A DNA stretch of 64,000 nt from an uncultured Flavobacteriales bacterium (GTDB taxonomy: Bacteria > Bacteroidota > Bacteroidia > Flavobacteriales > BACL11): contig CALSQD010000002.1 of NCBI GenBank assembly GCA_943788405.1, positions 794,850-858,849 on the forward strand, given 5' to 3'. The notes beneath the pieces are model-generated. The model was not told where the DNA came from and ran no database searches. It saw only the letters and a list, made by a program, of their open reading frames with translations. This document shows, piece by piece, positions 8,365-17,908 of this stretch (within the stretch, counting starts at the first letter, position 1; every line of letters starts with the position of its first letter). A program made the translations under genes and the position numbers.

Positions 8365-11300
8365 TATTCAATAATTAAAGATTGTACACTAGCATTACTT
8401 TTACTAATAAGCTGAATAGTATACATCCCTTTTGCAAAATTACTTACATCAACTGAAGTAGTTTTTTCTGAGTATTCCATAGTAAAGACTAAACTTCCTT
8501 TAGTATCAAAAATATTAATCTTTTCAATTGTTGCATCACTACTTATGCTAACGCTATTAGTAGCAGGGTTAGGAAAAACAGAAAACTGCTTCCCAGTAAT
8601 ATACTCTACTGTTGATGGCGCCATAAATACTGCTGTTGCTTCAGCAAAATCAGAGATGCAATTATTTTGCATTTTTAAGTTATAAAAGAAATAATGATAA
8701 GCAGCACTATTCGGAGAGTTGTGTCCAGTGATACTCGCAAGTGTACCAATAGAATACGGATATGCTGCACCTGAATTATTTCTATACAAATCAGAATTTC
8801 CAGTACTTATTCCTAATTCTAAATCATTCATTACAGGAACATCAAAATTAAACACTAATGTATTAAACCCTGATTGAACTGTAATTGTTGTATCAGCAAG
8901 AACTTGGCTATTATTATCTCTAAGCTCAAATGTAATAGGTTGTGAAGTTCCTGCATACACATCAGCTGAAATAAGCTTAGAAGGCGTATAACAATCGAGA
9001 AACAAATGCCTGTCATTATTATAATAACCTCCACCTCCAATAGAATTATCCAAAGGACCACCTGAAACAATAGGACCTCCTTCCTCTCTCAAATAATAAG
9101 TGGTATTTGTATTTAGCAATGGTGTAACAAAAGGAGATCCTGAAAAAATTGATGCACTCCCTAATGTATCAGAATACCACTTAACATTATTAATTGAAGA
9201 AAGTAATGATAGTGAAGCAGGGGAAACATAAGAAGTGTCATTATAAGCAATTGGTGCTGGCATAAAATTTACTGTAACTACACTAGCTTGAAAAATAGAA
9301 TCCTGCCCCAAACCATTTGAAACAAAAAGACTAACATCATAAGTACCTGCTTGCAAATAGGTATGAGTTGGGTTCTGTAGATTAGAAATTGTTCCATCAC
9401 CAAAATCCCATAACCAGTAATTTGGCTGATTAATACTGGCATCAGTAAAATTAACATTTCCAGAACAAGAGGAAGACCCGCTAGTAGTGAAATTTGCTAA
9501 AGGGGGTGCAATACAACCACTATTTATTGGCTGAGCATTAATTGCTACTGCCCTCCTTCCTTTATGAGCATTTACCTTTGCACATACCGAAAACCAAGAG
9601 TCTGTAATTGCAGGGTTAGGATTTAATATCAAAGCAGAAGTTGCTGTAGTAGTTGTCATTGAGTCCATATAAATATTCCCTAACATGCTAACCTCATAAT
9701 CAGTTGCACCATTTACTGCATTCCATGAAACATATATTGAATCAGGACAAATCCAATTCACTAATACATTTTGAGGTACATTCACAATCGTAAAATTAGC
9801 ATCACTTTCATCCGTATAACCATTACGACTAACCCTTACTTTTGCTTGATTAGTAATTGTATTAGGCACTGTCCAACTATAGTAACGAGAATTTACTCCC
9901 GTATTATTTGTTATTGTATTCCAAGTTGTTCCATCAGTAGTATATTCTAATGTAAAAGGAGTATTTCCTTTTGAAGCATCCCACCTAATAAACTCAGTTT
10001 CTCCAGGAACAAGACCTTCTCCACCAACTGGATAAGTAAGGGCTACATCTTCAGTTATAAACTCATAAGTAATCCAATATTCTTGAGGACCAAAAGGAAT
10101 AGAAAAACCGTCAACCATCAATACATAGTTTCCTGCTATAGGATTATCAAGTGTTACTTGTTCCATATTATTCAAATAATCAACTCCCCTTATTGCATCC
10201 GTATTTAATGCAGTTGAACTCGGAGTAGGATCAAGCACCCAAGGTTCATAAATTGTTCCTACAGGAGTAAGTAAAGAAACATTAATATCATTTACTAATG
10301 CAGGAGCAGCATTTACACTTGCCTCCTTGTCATGCCAATACACCATAACTTTTAACTTACTTACACCTGAGGGAATAGTAATGTTATGTTGATTATTTAA
10401 ACCCTGAGTTATTGAATCATTTAAATAGTTTCCATCTTCTAATATTTTTATTGCACGAAAAGCATTTACCTCTCCCCAACCATGTTTAAAATCAGGACCA
10501 GGATTTCCAATATCATCTGCTGAATTTAACATTAAACATTTCATTAATGCTGAATTAGGATTTACTCCACTATTTAATTCTTTATACCCTTGGTACAATT
10601 GCGCCATAACCCCTGCAATACCTGGGCAGGACATTGATGTCCCAGTTTTAAGGCCATAATCATTGGTCGGTATTGTTGAGTTTACTGAACTTCCTTTTGC
10701 ACCAATATCAGGCTTTATTCTACCATCAGCAGCAGGTCCTCTACTTGATGAATTTGCTAGCCCTCCTGTTGAAGTAAGGTTAGCTACAGCAATTACATTT
10801 TTTCCTTGTTTATGTCCCCCAGTTATATTTCCCCAATCAGCACCATTCGTACTTGAAATATAAGGAGTTGTACAAGATGAACTTCCATTATTACCTGCTG
10901 AAAAGACATGAATTAATGAAGGATGCACATTAATTTGAAGATCCAATTCCTGAGACAAAGAAGTATATCCTGCATTACAACCATTACTATAGGATTTTGA
11001 AGTAATAACTACATCATCAACAAGATACAAAGCAGGGAAAACAGGACTTGAATAATTATTATTGGATGAACTAAAAACATATAAGTAAGCAGCATTTGCC
11101 ATTCCTGCTGCAATAGGATCCAAGTTTCCTGACCCCATAATAGTTCCTGCAACATGATCGCCATGATCATCAGAAGAACTAGTACTGCAACCTCCACAAT
11201 TGGACTGATCAATTCTACCTTGATAATCAATATGAGGACCAATAATTCCATCATCTTGCATCATAATATTTATCCCCTCTCCATCATAGTGTCTTCCACT

Positions 11301-11942
11301 AGCGTAAGTAGTATTTATAGTATTTGACCTATGCAATGTTCTTCCCGTTTTATTTTCTTTTAATGCTGGAGGATCAATTGGTTCAATATACCAAACAGCA
11401 TTTGTACTTGCTAAATAATCTAAGTCAGAAGGGTTTACTGTAAGCGTAATAGTCATTCCAAAAATATTTATATTATCTATTTGGTAGTTGGACAACCTGA
11501 AAAACTCCTGCACACCAGATAAGTCAGCATTTTTGTATAATAATACTTTAACTGATAATTTTCCATTTTTCAATGCCCAATCTGGGAAAGTACTATTTTG
11601 AATTTTCGGATCAATTTTATGCTCTCCTTTAATTTTTGAAACTGCTGTTACTCCATGCTCAGCTAAAACTGCTGTATTCGTATTTTTTGGAATACTCACT
11701 AAAAAAGTATTCTGTGGTATATATTCCAAAAACTGAATACCATATTGTTCAATACTTACTTTGACATTATCAGTTGGGATATCAGTAAATGACATAAAGC
11801 AATAATTAATGTCATTACTTAAATTTACCTGCAAATCATTGCTTAAAAATATTGTTCCTGACTTTAGTTGTAGTTTGTTTTCTTGTGCTATTAATTGCGA
11901 ATTAAATGTTGTAATTAATAAAAATAAAATGAGTTTTCTCAT
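8364..11942 (-). CDS. Secreted subtilisin-like (S8) protease with FN3/PKD modules and T9SS type A sorting domain
   Basis: 1192 residues. A signal peptide (to about Q20) is followed by a propeptide-like region to about 200, then the subtilase domain: catalytic D230 (QDDGI), H260 (DHGDHVAGT), oxyanion N351 (SAGNNG) and S436 (TGTSMSCPG). After the protease come beta-sandwich modules, an FN3-like domain (VNWICPDSIYVSWNAVNG), a PKD domain with WLWDFGDGTISNLQNPTHTY, an Ig-like segment and a C-terminal T9SS type A domain (FSVFPNPATNSVSISS ... IQLISKSNASVQSLIIE). All catalytic residues are present, so an active extracellular protease is likely. A TAnnTTTG box lies at 11960-11967. Confidence 0.93.
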   Translation of the reverse strand: MRKLILFLLITTFNSQLIAQENKLQLKSGTIFLSNDLQVNLSNDINYCFMSFTDIPTDNVKVSIEQYGIQFLEYIPQNTFLVSIPKNTNTAVLAEHGVTAVSKIKGEHKIDPKIQNSTFPDWALKNGKLSVKVLLYKNADLSGVQEFFRLSNYQIDNINIFGMTITLTVNPSDLDYLASTNAVWYIEPIDPPALKENKTGRTLHRSNTINTTYASGRHYDGEGINIMMQDDGIIGPHIDYQGRIDQSNCGGCSTSSSDDHGDHVAGTIMGSGNLDPIAAGMANAAYLYVFSSSNNNYSSPVFPALYLVDDVVITSKSYSNGCNAGYTSLSQELDLQINVHPSLIHVFSAGNNGSSSCTTPYISSTNGADWGNITGGHKQGKNVIAVANLTSTGGLANSSSRGPAADGRIKPDIGAKGSSVNSTIPTNDYGLKTGTSMSCPGIAGVMAQLYQGYKELNSGVNPNSALMKCLMLNSADDIGNPGPDFKHGWGEVNAFRAIKILEDGNYLNDSITQGLNNQHNITIPSGVSKLKVMVYWHDKEASVNAAPALVNDINVSLLTPVGTIYEPWVLDPTPSSTALNTDAIRGVDYLNNMEQVTLDNPIAGNYVLMVDGFSIPFGPQEYWITYEFITEDVALTYPVGGEGLVPGETEFIRWDASKGNTPFTLEYTTDGTTWNTITNNTGVNSRYYSWTVPNTITNQAKVRVSRNGYTDESDANFTIVNVPQNVLVNWICPDSIYVSWNAVNGATDYEVSMLGNIYMDSMTTTTATSALILNPNPAITDSWFSVCAKVNAHKGRRAVAINAQPINSGCIAPPLANFTTSGSSSCSGNVNFTDASINQPNYWLWDFGDGTISNLQNPTHTYLQAGTYDVSLFVSNGLGQDSIFQASVVTVNFMPAPIAYNDTSYVSPASLSLLSSINNVKWYSDTLGSASIFSGSPFVTPLLNTNTTYYLREEGGPIVSGGPLDNSIGGGGYYNNDRHLFLDCYTPSKLISADVYAGTSQPITFELRDNNSQVLADTTITVQSGFNTLVFNFDVPVMNDLELGISTGNSDLYRNNSGAAYPYSIGTLASITGHNSPNSAAYHYFFYNLKMQNNCISDFAEATAVFMAPSTVEYITGKQFSVFPNPATNSVSISSDATIEKINIFDTKGSLVFTMEYSEKTTSVDVSNFAKGMYTIQLISKSNASVQSLIIE

Positions 11943-11959
11943 TGTTTAATTGTTTTGTA

Positions 11960-11967
11960 CAAAAATA
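11960..11967 (-). promoter_or_regulatory. -7 box TATTTTTG for the subtilase gene
   Basis: Read on the minus strand as TATTTTTG, 17 nt before the ATG at 11942. Fits the Bacteroidota TAnnTTTG consensus; it gives a short leader. Confidence 0.6.
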
Positions 11968-12039
11968 CAATTGCTAAAGGGTTTTATACAATAATCAGAA
12001 TTAATTTTAAAAAGTTCTTACTCGTTCATTGTCAATCCG

Positions 12040-12047
12040 TACTTTTG
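12040..12047 (+). promoter_or_regulatory. -7 box TACTTTTG abutting a GTG start
   Basis: TACTTTTG ends 4 nt before the GTG at 12052. With transcription expected a few bases after this element, the mRNA should begin at or next to the start codon (leaderless). Confidence 0.65.
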
Positions 12048-12051
12048 AACC

Positions 12052-13593
12052 GTGATAAATACCCTACAAATACAAGTACTTCCAGAAGTAGCTTCTACTG
12101 AAAACTTACTAAAAAGTACACTCGCCAAAGAATTGAATGTTTCTGAAAAGGATATCCAGCATATTGAAATATTAAAAAAATCAATTGATGCGCGCCAAAG
12201 AACCACTAAAATTAACCTAAAGCTTGAGGTTTATATTAAGGAACCTTTTATAAAAAAAGAGGAGGATATTCCTGAATACAAGGATGTAACAGGTAAAGAT
12301 GAAGTAATTATAATTGGAGCAGGACCTGCAGGACTTTTTGCTGCTTTAAAGCTGATTGAAAAAGGCTTAAAACCAATAATACTTGAAAGAGGTAAGGATG
12401 TGAGAGCTAGAAGAAGGGATTTAGCAAACCTTACTAAAAACCACATTGTAAATGAGGATTCCAATTATTGTTTTGGTGAAGGAGGTGCAGGTACTTTTTC
12501 AGATGGAAAGTTATATACTAGGAGTAAGAAAAGAGGAGATGTAAATAAGATATTGGATGCATTGGTACAACATGGTGCAACCCCAGAAATAAGAGTAAAT
12601 GCTCATCCTCATATTGGTACAAATAAATTGCCCAAAATTATACAAGCCATTCGTGAAACGATTATCCAATATGGTGGAGAAGTAATTTTTGATAGCAGAG
12701 TTACTGATATCCTTATAAAAAATAATGCAGTAAAAGGAGTAGAATTACAGAACGGAACACAAATTGAAGCGAGTAAAATCATTTTAGCAACAGGACATTC
12801 TGCTAGAGATATATTTGAATTATTACATAAAAAGGAAATCGCTATTGAGGCTAAAGCATTTGCACTTGGTGTAAGAGTAGAGCACACACAAGAATTGATT
12901 GACAAAATACAATACAAATGTGAAGCAAGAGGCGAATTTCTACCTCCTGCACCCTACTCAATTGTTAAGCAAGTAAAAGGTAGAGGAATTTATTCTTTCT
13001 GTATGTGTCCTGGTGGAATTATAGCCCCTTGCGCAACAAGCCCAGGAGAAGTAGTAACCAATGGTTGGTCGCCATCCAAAAGGGATTACCCAACTTCCAA
13101 CTCAGGAATAGTAATGGAATTAAAGGTAGAGGATTTTGCTAAATATGAAAAATACGGACCTTTAGCGGGTGTACAATTTCAAAAAGAAATAGAACAAGCA
13201 GCTTGGAAACTAGGAGGAGAAACCCAAAAAGTTCCTGCACAAAGATTGGTGGATTATACAAATAATATTTTATCGACTGATATACCTAAAACCTCTTATA
13301 TTCCTGGTACAACTTCAGCAGTAATTAATAGAATTTTACCTGATTTTGTTGGAGAAAACATACAAGAAGGATTACGCCAAATGGGTGAACAAATGAAAGG
13401 TTATTTTACCAATGAAGCAGTAGTACATGCTCCTGAAAGTAGAACCTCCTCTCCTGTTCGTATTCCTAGATATAGAGAAACTATGGAACACCCACAAATA
13501 AAAGGCTTATACCCTTGTGGTGAAGGTGCTGGTTATGCAGGAGGAATTATAAGTGCAGCTATTGATGGCGCAAAGTGTGCCGATAAATGTTAA
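12052..13593 (+). CDS. FAD-dependent dehydrogenase, COG2509 family
   Basis: 513 residues. An N-terminal extension with a ferredoxin-like beta-alpha pattern (about 1-75) is followed by the FAD-binding Rossmann motif GAGPAGLFAALKLIEKG (about 88-104), LERGKDVRARRRD and the conserved EGGAGTFSDGKL. Near the C-terminus, GEGAGYAGGIISAAIDGAK closes the FAD site. This is the widespread 'uncharacterised FAD-dependent dehydrogenase' family; the physiological reaction is not known to me. The only plausible start is GTG at 12052, since no methionine occurs nearby and a TAnnTTTG box sits 4 nt upstream. Confidence 0.85.
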   Translation: MINTLQIQVLPEVASTENLLKSTLAKELNVSEKDIQHIEILKKSIDARQRTTKINLKLEVYIKEPFIKKEEDIPEYKDVTGKDEVIIIGAGPAGLFAALKLIEKGLKPIILERGKDVRARRRDLANLTKNHIVNEDSNYCFGEGGAGTFSDGKLYTRSKKRGDVNKILDALVQHGATPEIRVNAHPHIGTNKLPKIIQAIRETIIQYGGEVIFDSRVTDILIKNNAVKGVELQNGTQIEASKIILATGHSARDIFELLHKKEIAIEAKAFALGVRVEHTQELIDKIQYKCEARGEFLPPAPYSIVKQVKGRGIYSFCMCPGGIIAPCATSPGEVVTNGWSPSKRDYPTSNSGIVMELKVEDFAKYEKYGPLAGVQFQKEIEQAAWKLGGETQKVPAQRLVDYTNNILSTDIPKTSYIPGTTSAVINRILPDFVGENIQEGLRQMGEQMKGYFTNEAVVHAPESRTSSPVRIPRYRETMEHPQIKGLYPCGEGAGYAGGIISAAIDGAKCADKC

Positions 13594-13605
13594 AATAATT
13601 TTGCT

Positions 13606-13613
13606 TAGTTTTG
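13606..13613 (+). promoter_or_regulatory. -7 box TAGTTTTG abutting a GTG start
   Basis: TAGTTTTG ends 4 nt before the GTG at 13618. A second box, TAATTTTG, lies at 13596-13603. Both sit in the 24-bp gap after the flavoprotein gene. The proximal box predicts a leaderless transcript. Confidence 0.6.
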
Positions 13614-13617
13614 GAAA

Positions 13618-14403
13618 GTGAGAAAACTAGTATATATATTGCTTTTTATTTGTTTTACTTTTAATATTAAAGCACAGAACATAATATTGAATGGTAGTTT
13701 TGAGTTAAATAATGCTCCAGATTGTTATAATAGCTTGTTTGATTATGAATGGAATTATACTGTAGATTCTAGTTTTGCATTTGGATCTCGAATACAATTA
13801 GTAAAAGACTCTTGTGTTACTTGTTCTTTTTTTCCAAATTATTTTTTGGGGGGAGGGGCGCAAGATGGTCATTGGTTTGCTACGGTATACTCAGAAAAAA
13901 TTGGGACAGTATGGATGCAATCAAAGATTTCACTGCAACTAGACTCACCTTTAAGTAGTGGAAAAAATTATAAGTTATCTTTTTATATTAAAGATCCTGA
14001 TGATTATCCAACAGACACAACTCCTTGTTACAATATACCTAATAATTTTATCAAAGTAGGCATATCTAATAACGATAATAATTTTGGCACCCACATTATC
14101 ACTACTCCTTTAGGTGATGTTAATTGGACAGAGTATAGTATTATTTTTAATACTCAAAATGCAGAGGAAAATTTAACTATCGAAACAGGTATAGGAGATA
14201 CTACTAACTTAGTGGTTTATATCGACAACTTTGTTTTGGTTGAAACTACTGAGCCTGTTAGTGTAAAAGAGCTGAATAGCAATAACAAGCAATTGCTAAA
14301 AATAGTTGATATTTTAGGCAAGGAAAGTAGTCCCAGTAAAAAAGGCTTACTCTTTTATATTTACAGTGATGGTACTGTAGAAAAAAAACTAATTATTAAA
14401 TGA
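13618..14403 (+). CDS. Exported hypothetical protein with compact C-terminal sorting-like tail
   Basis: 261 residues. The signal peptide VRKLVYILLFICFTFNIKA is followed by NIILNGSFELNNAPD and a jelly-roll-like domain (residues about 22-215; YKLSFYIKDPDDYPTD, NLVVYIDNFVLVE), similar to carbohydrate-binding modules that begin with 'NGSFE'. The end, LLKIVDILGKESSPS followed by LLFYIYSDGTVEKKLIIK, is the compact tail also found on the proteins at 35903-38707 and 60183-62809, so I infer T9SS export. The start is GTG; no ATG is available. It overlaps the next gene by 4 nt (ATGA). Confidence 0.75.
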   Translation: MRKLVYILLFICFTFNIKAQNIILNGSFELNNAPDCYNSLFDYEWNYTVDSSFAFGSRIQLVKDSCVTCSFFPNYFLGGGAQDGHWFATVYSEKIGTVWMQSKISLQLDSPLSSGKNYKLSFYIKDPDDYPTDTTPCYNIPNNFIKVGISNNDNNFGTHIITTPLGDVNWTEYSIIFNTQNAEENLTIETGIGDTTNLVVYIDNFVLVETTEPVSVKELNSNNKQLLKIVDILGKESSPSKKGLLFYIYSDGTVEKKLIIK

Positions 14404-14921
14404 TAAAAAAACTTCTACTCTCAATCCTAATTACAACCCTCCTATTTTTATCTTATTTGGGTAGTTCAAAACACAAACCAATGAAATTTACTGCAAGTAT
14501 TAGCATCAATCAACCTTTAGCAAAAACAGTTGCCCTTTGGCAAGACAAAAACAACTACAAACATTGGCAGGATGGCTTTATCAGCAAAGAGGTACTAAGC
14601 GGAACAGAAGGAGAAGTTGGAGCAATCTCTCTTATAAAATTGGATTTTAACAAAGATATTATGGAGCTAACTGAAACTATTCAGTTGACTAACCTACCTC
14701 ATGAACATAAGGTATTGATTGAGCATAAACATATGCACAATACCATGCATTCTAAGTTTACGGCTATTGATGAAAACACTACCCTTTGGACTACAGAGAT
14801 AGATTATTTTCAGGTAAACTTTTGGCCAGTAAAAGTGATGATGCGTCTTTTCCCAAATATGTTCAAAAAACAAGGGCAAAAATGGTCCAATCAATTCAAA
14901 GATTTTTCTGAACAACAGTAA
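14400..14921 (+). CDS. Membrane-anchored SRPBCC (START-like) protein
   Basis: 173 residues: an N-terminal membrane segment (LLLSILITTLLFLSYLG, about 4-20) then an SRPBCC fold from about 29 (KFTASISINQPLAKTVALWQDKNNYKHWQDGF) to the C-terminal helix (FWPVKVMMRLFPNMFKKQGQKWSNQFKDFSE). This fold binds hydrophobic ligands; the ligand is unknown. It is coupled to the preceding gene by an ATGA overlap. The last codons (FKDFSEQQ-stop) are the first unit of a degenerate tandem repeat that continues past the stop. Confidence 0.8.
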   Translation: MIKKLLLSILITTLLFLSYLGSSKHKPMKFTASISINQPLAKTVALWQDKNNYKHWQDGFISKEVLSGTEGEVGAISLIKLDFNKDIMELTETIQLTNLPHEHKVLIEHKHMHNTMHSKFTAIDENTTLWTTEIDYFQVNFWPVKVMMRLFPNMFKKQGQKWSNQFKDFSEQQ

Positions 14922-15018
14922 ATCTTTAAATACCTTTCTTTGTTCAAAGATTTTGCTGAACAACAGTAAAAAATCTTTAAATATCTTTTATTTGTTTAAA
15001 GAATTTTCCATACAAAAG
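14895..15018 (+). repeat. Degenerate tandem repeat (about 50 bp, 2.5 copies) spanning a gene's 3' end
   Basis: Copy 1 (14895-14942) contains TTCAAAGATTTTTCTGAACA then ACAGTAAATCTTTAAATACC; it includes the last codons and stop of the SRPBCC gene. Copy 2 (14943-14994) repeats this with one substitution in the first 24 bases and a 3-4 nt insertion. A third, decayed half-copy starts at 14995. The copies drift toward the stop of pheT on the other strand. Confidence 0.85.
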
Positions 15019-15021
15019 TAA

Positions 15022-17445
15022 TTACCTTACCTCTGCTCCTGATTTATCAGCAAAGGAATTCATTAGTTTATCCATTACCTTATCCACATATTTATCGGTT
15101 AAGGTTTTAGTGTCATCTGCCATAATAAAAGATAGTGCATAGGATTTTTTTCCTTCAGGTAATTTATCGCCTTCATACACATCAAATAAGTTTACTGTTT
15201 TTAATATCTTATTGTCTGCTTGCTTGGCAATTTTACTTAACTCATCAAAGGAAACTGATTTATCAACTAACAAGGATAAGTCTCTTCTTACAGATGGAAA
15301 CTTAGAAACTTCTTGGTATTTTATTTTTGTATATCCTGCTAGTTCTAAAATTAAATCCCAATTAAAATCAGCTGCATATACTTCTGATTTTACACCAAAT
15401 GCTTTGCATAATTTAGTATCCAATCTTCCAAAACAAACCAATCTTTTCTTTTTAAACTTATACATTAAACCTTCAGCAAAACCATGGGTATTTATTGCTT
15501 CTGATTTTATTTTTTTCACTCCTAACCTACTTAGGATATGTTCTACTTTTTCTTTTATGAAATAAAAATCGGCCTTATCAGCTGATGTGTTCCAATTTTC
15601 AGCATCAACTCTACCGCTCACTAAAATTTGAAAATGCTGGTTTTCTATATTCCCACCTTCTGTTTTATGATATGTTTTTCCAAATTCATAAAACTTAATA
15701 TCAGCATTTCTTCTATTCTGATTGTAAGCTATATTTTCTAATCCACTAAACAAAAGCGATTGGCGCATTACATTTAAGTCTTGCGACAAAGGATTTAATA
15801 ACTCTATATTTTGCTCCACATCCAACTCAGGAATTAAAGCTGTATATTTTCCTTTAGTTAAGGAGTTATTCATGGCTTCATTAAAACCATTACTTGATAA
15901 TAAATCAGAAATTACATTTCTAATATCCTCAGGGTTTACTCCATCAGTATGTGAAATTGTAGTATTTAATTTTGAAGGAATAGCAACAGTATTGAATCCA
16001 TAAATCCTTAAAATTTCTTCAATTACATCCACCTCTCTTTGTACATCAGCACGGAAAGGAGGTACCAATAAACTAAGCCCATTATCAGTAGTATTTACAA
16101 TCTCAATCTCTAAATCTATAAGGATAGCTTTCACCACTTCCCTATCTATTTTTTCTCCTATTAAATTATCCATCTTAGCATAAGTCAATTCTACCGAAAA
16201 GTGCTCAATTTTATTTGGATAAATATCAATTACTTCTGAAGAAATTGTTCCTCCACAAATTTCTTGAATTAATAAAGCTGCTCTTTTCAAAGCATAAACT
16301 GTACTATTTGGGTCACACCCTCTTTCAAAACGAAAAGAAGCATCAGTGCTTAAATTGTGTCGTTTTGCTGTTTTACGCACACTTACTGGGTTAAAATAAG
16401 CCGATTCTAAAAATATGCTAGTTGTTTTTTCAGATACTCCTGATTCCAAACCTCCAAAAACACCTGCAATACACATTGGTTTTTTAGCATCTGAAATCAT
16501 TAAATCAGCAGCAGAAAGTTCTCTTTCTTGCTCGTCCAAAGTAGTGAACTTTGTTTTATCATTTACGGTAGCTACCACTACCTTATTTCCTTCAATTTTA
16601 TCAGCATCAAAAGGATGTAAAGGTTGTCCTATTTCATGCAATACATAATTGGTAATATCCACCACATTATTAGTTGGCGTTATCCCAATTGCTTTTAGCT
16701 TGTTTTGTAACCACTCAGGAGAATTATCAACCTTAATTCCGCTAATGCTTACTCCAGAATATCTAGGGCATAAATCAGCATCTGCCACTTCAACAGCAAT
16801 AGTTCCATTCGTATTATCAACCTTAAAATCCTTAGTTGAAGGCTTACACATTTGCAACTTATTTCCTTTATGATTTAAAACAGTCATTAAATCACGAGCC
16901 ACACCAATGTGTCCCATAGCATCCGAACGATTTGGTGTTAAGCCAATCTCAAATACTATATCAGATTCTAACTTAAAATACTCAGCTGCTGGAGTACCAA
17001 CAATAGCATTTTCTTCCAAAACCATAATTCCATCATGTCCTTTTCCAAGTCCTAATTCATCTTCAGCACAAATCATACCCAAAGATGCTTCTCCTCTTAT
17101 CTTTCCTTTCTTTATTTTGAAAGATTCATCACCATCATAAAGTAGAGTACCTACAGTAGCTACTGGCACTTTTTGCCCTACAGCTACATTTGGTGCGCCA
17201 CAAACAATCTGTAAAGGCTCATCACCACCAACATTAACAGTAGTTATGCTCAATCTATCCGCATTAGGATGCTGTACTTTGGTTAACACCTCACCTATTA
17301 CCACTCCTTTTAAACCTCCTTTTACGCTTTCTACTTCTTTTATTCCTTCTACTTCTAATCCTGTATCAGTTAATAAAGTTGATACTTCCTCAGTAGGAAG
17401 CTCAAGATTTAAATAGTTTTTAAGCCAGTTGTATGATATGTTCAT
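15022..17445 (-). CDS. pheT: Phenylalanine--tRNA ligase beta subunit
   Basis: 807 residues, full length for bacterial PheT. Domains in order: N-terminal region, EMAP/tRNA-binding domain (about 40-150, KVQHPNADRLSITTVNVGG), B3/4 editing domain (about 205-385), B5 domain (about 405-475), the class II-like core (about 490-690) and the FDX-ACB anticodon-binding domain at the end (KFPSVRRDLSLLVDKSVSF). It forms the alpha2-beta2 synthetase with PheS, which is not in this window; the beta subunit edits Tyr-tRNA(Phe). A TAnnTTTG box lies at 17473-17480. Confidence 0.96.
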   Translation of the reverse strand: MNISYNWLKNYLNLELPTEEVSTLLTDTGLEVEGIKEVESVKGGLKGVVIGEVLTKVQHPNADRLSITTVNVGGDEPLQIVCGAPNVAVGQKVPVATVGTLLYDGDESFKIKKGKIRGEASLGMICAEDELGLGKGHDGIMVLEENAIVGTPAAEYFKLESDIVFEIGLTPNRSDAMGHIGVARDLMTVLNHKGNKLQMCKPSTKDFKVDNTNGTIAVEVADADLCPRYSGVSISGIKVDNSPEWLQNKLKAIGITPTNNVVDITNYVLHEIGQPLHPFDADKIEGNKVVVATVNDKTKFTTLDEQERELSAADLMISDAKKPMCIAGVFGGLESGVSEKTTSIFLESAYFNPVSVRKTAKRHNLSTDASFRFERGCDPNSTVYALKRAALLIQEICGGTISSEVIDIYPNKIEHFSVELTYAKMDNLIGEKIDREVVKAILIDLEIEIVNTTDNGLSLLVPPFRADVQREVDVIEEILRIYGFNTVAIPSKLNTTISHTDGVNPEDIRNVISDLLSSNGFNEAMNNSLTKGKYTALIPELDVEQNIELLNPLSQDLNVMRQSLLFSGLENIAYNQNRRNADIKFYEFGKTYHKTEGGNIENQHFQILVSGRVDAENWNTSADKADFYFIKEKVEHILSRLGVKKIKSEAINTHGFAEGLMYKFKKKRLVCFGRLDTKLCKAFGVKSEVYAADFNWDLILELAGYTKIKYQEVSKFPSVRRDLSLLVDKSVSFDELSKIAKQADNKILKTVNLFDVYEGDKLPEGKKSYALSFIMADDTKTLTDKYVDKVMDKLMNSFADKSGAEVR

Positions 17446-17472
17446 TTGATAAAATCTAATTTATGATGCTTG

Positions 17473-17480
17473 CAAAGATA
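17473..17480 (-). promoter_or_regulatory. -7 box TATCTTTG for pheT
   Basis: TATCTTTG on the minus strand, 27 nt upstream of the pheT ATG (17445). Fits TAnnTTTG. Confidence 0.6.
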
Positions 17481-17625
17481 GTATTTAGTTTTGGTTTTTT
17501 GTTTCTAAAAAGAAAACAGAAATTCAGTTTAAATATTTGTTTAATCAACAAGAATTAATTGTGTAATTAGCAGCATTGCCTATCCCTAGTATTTTTAATG
17601 ATTCAATGTGGTTTTTGGTAGCTAA

Positions 17626-17820
17626 ATTCCAACAATTAGAGCTTGTACTTTAACTTTTGAAGGATGTAAAACAATTATTGAAGCTCATATAGCAACTTTT
17701 AGATATATAAATGCTGTTACTGAAGGTATAATTATAAAGAATGGAGAGTATATTTTGATTTTTGCAACTCATATTCTAGCAAATGGAGGTAGTATTATCG
17801 TTCCTACTGCACATATTTGA
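17626..17820 (+). pseudogene. Possible coding remnant in a 460-bp intergenic region
   Basis: The 463 bp between pheT and the small lipoprotein gene (17446-17908) hold no intact gene. A frame open from 17626 to the TGA at 17818-17820 has no start codon. It reads ITEGIIIKN-like strands (GEYILIFATHILANGGSI then IVPTAHI) that remind me of the short beta-strand module ending many Bacteroidota secreted proteins ('aGF.v..Ga.F.A.i'). On the other strand only a 34-codon open stretch is seen. I call it a possible decayed 3' end, weakly. Confidence 0.25.
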
Positions 17821-17859
17821 AAGAATGAAACTCAAGATAAAGGAATTGATATAAAAAGA

Positions 17860-17884
17860 AAAACCCACCAAAATGGTGGGTTTT
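17860..17884. terminator. Intrinsic terminator of the cysteine-rich lipoprotein gene
   Basis: Perfect stem AAAACCCACCA (17860-17870), loop AAA, TGGTGGGTTTT (17874-17884). It lies 24 nt beyond the stop of the minus-strand gene at 17909 and could act in both directions. Confidence 0.85.
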
Positions 17885-17908
17885 AATAGTTAACTTTTTT
17901 AAATTTTA

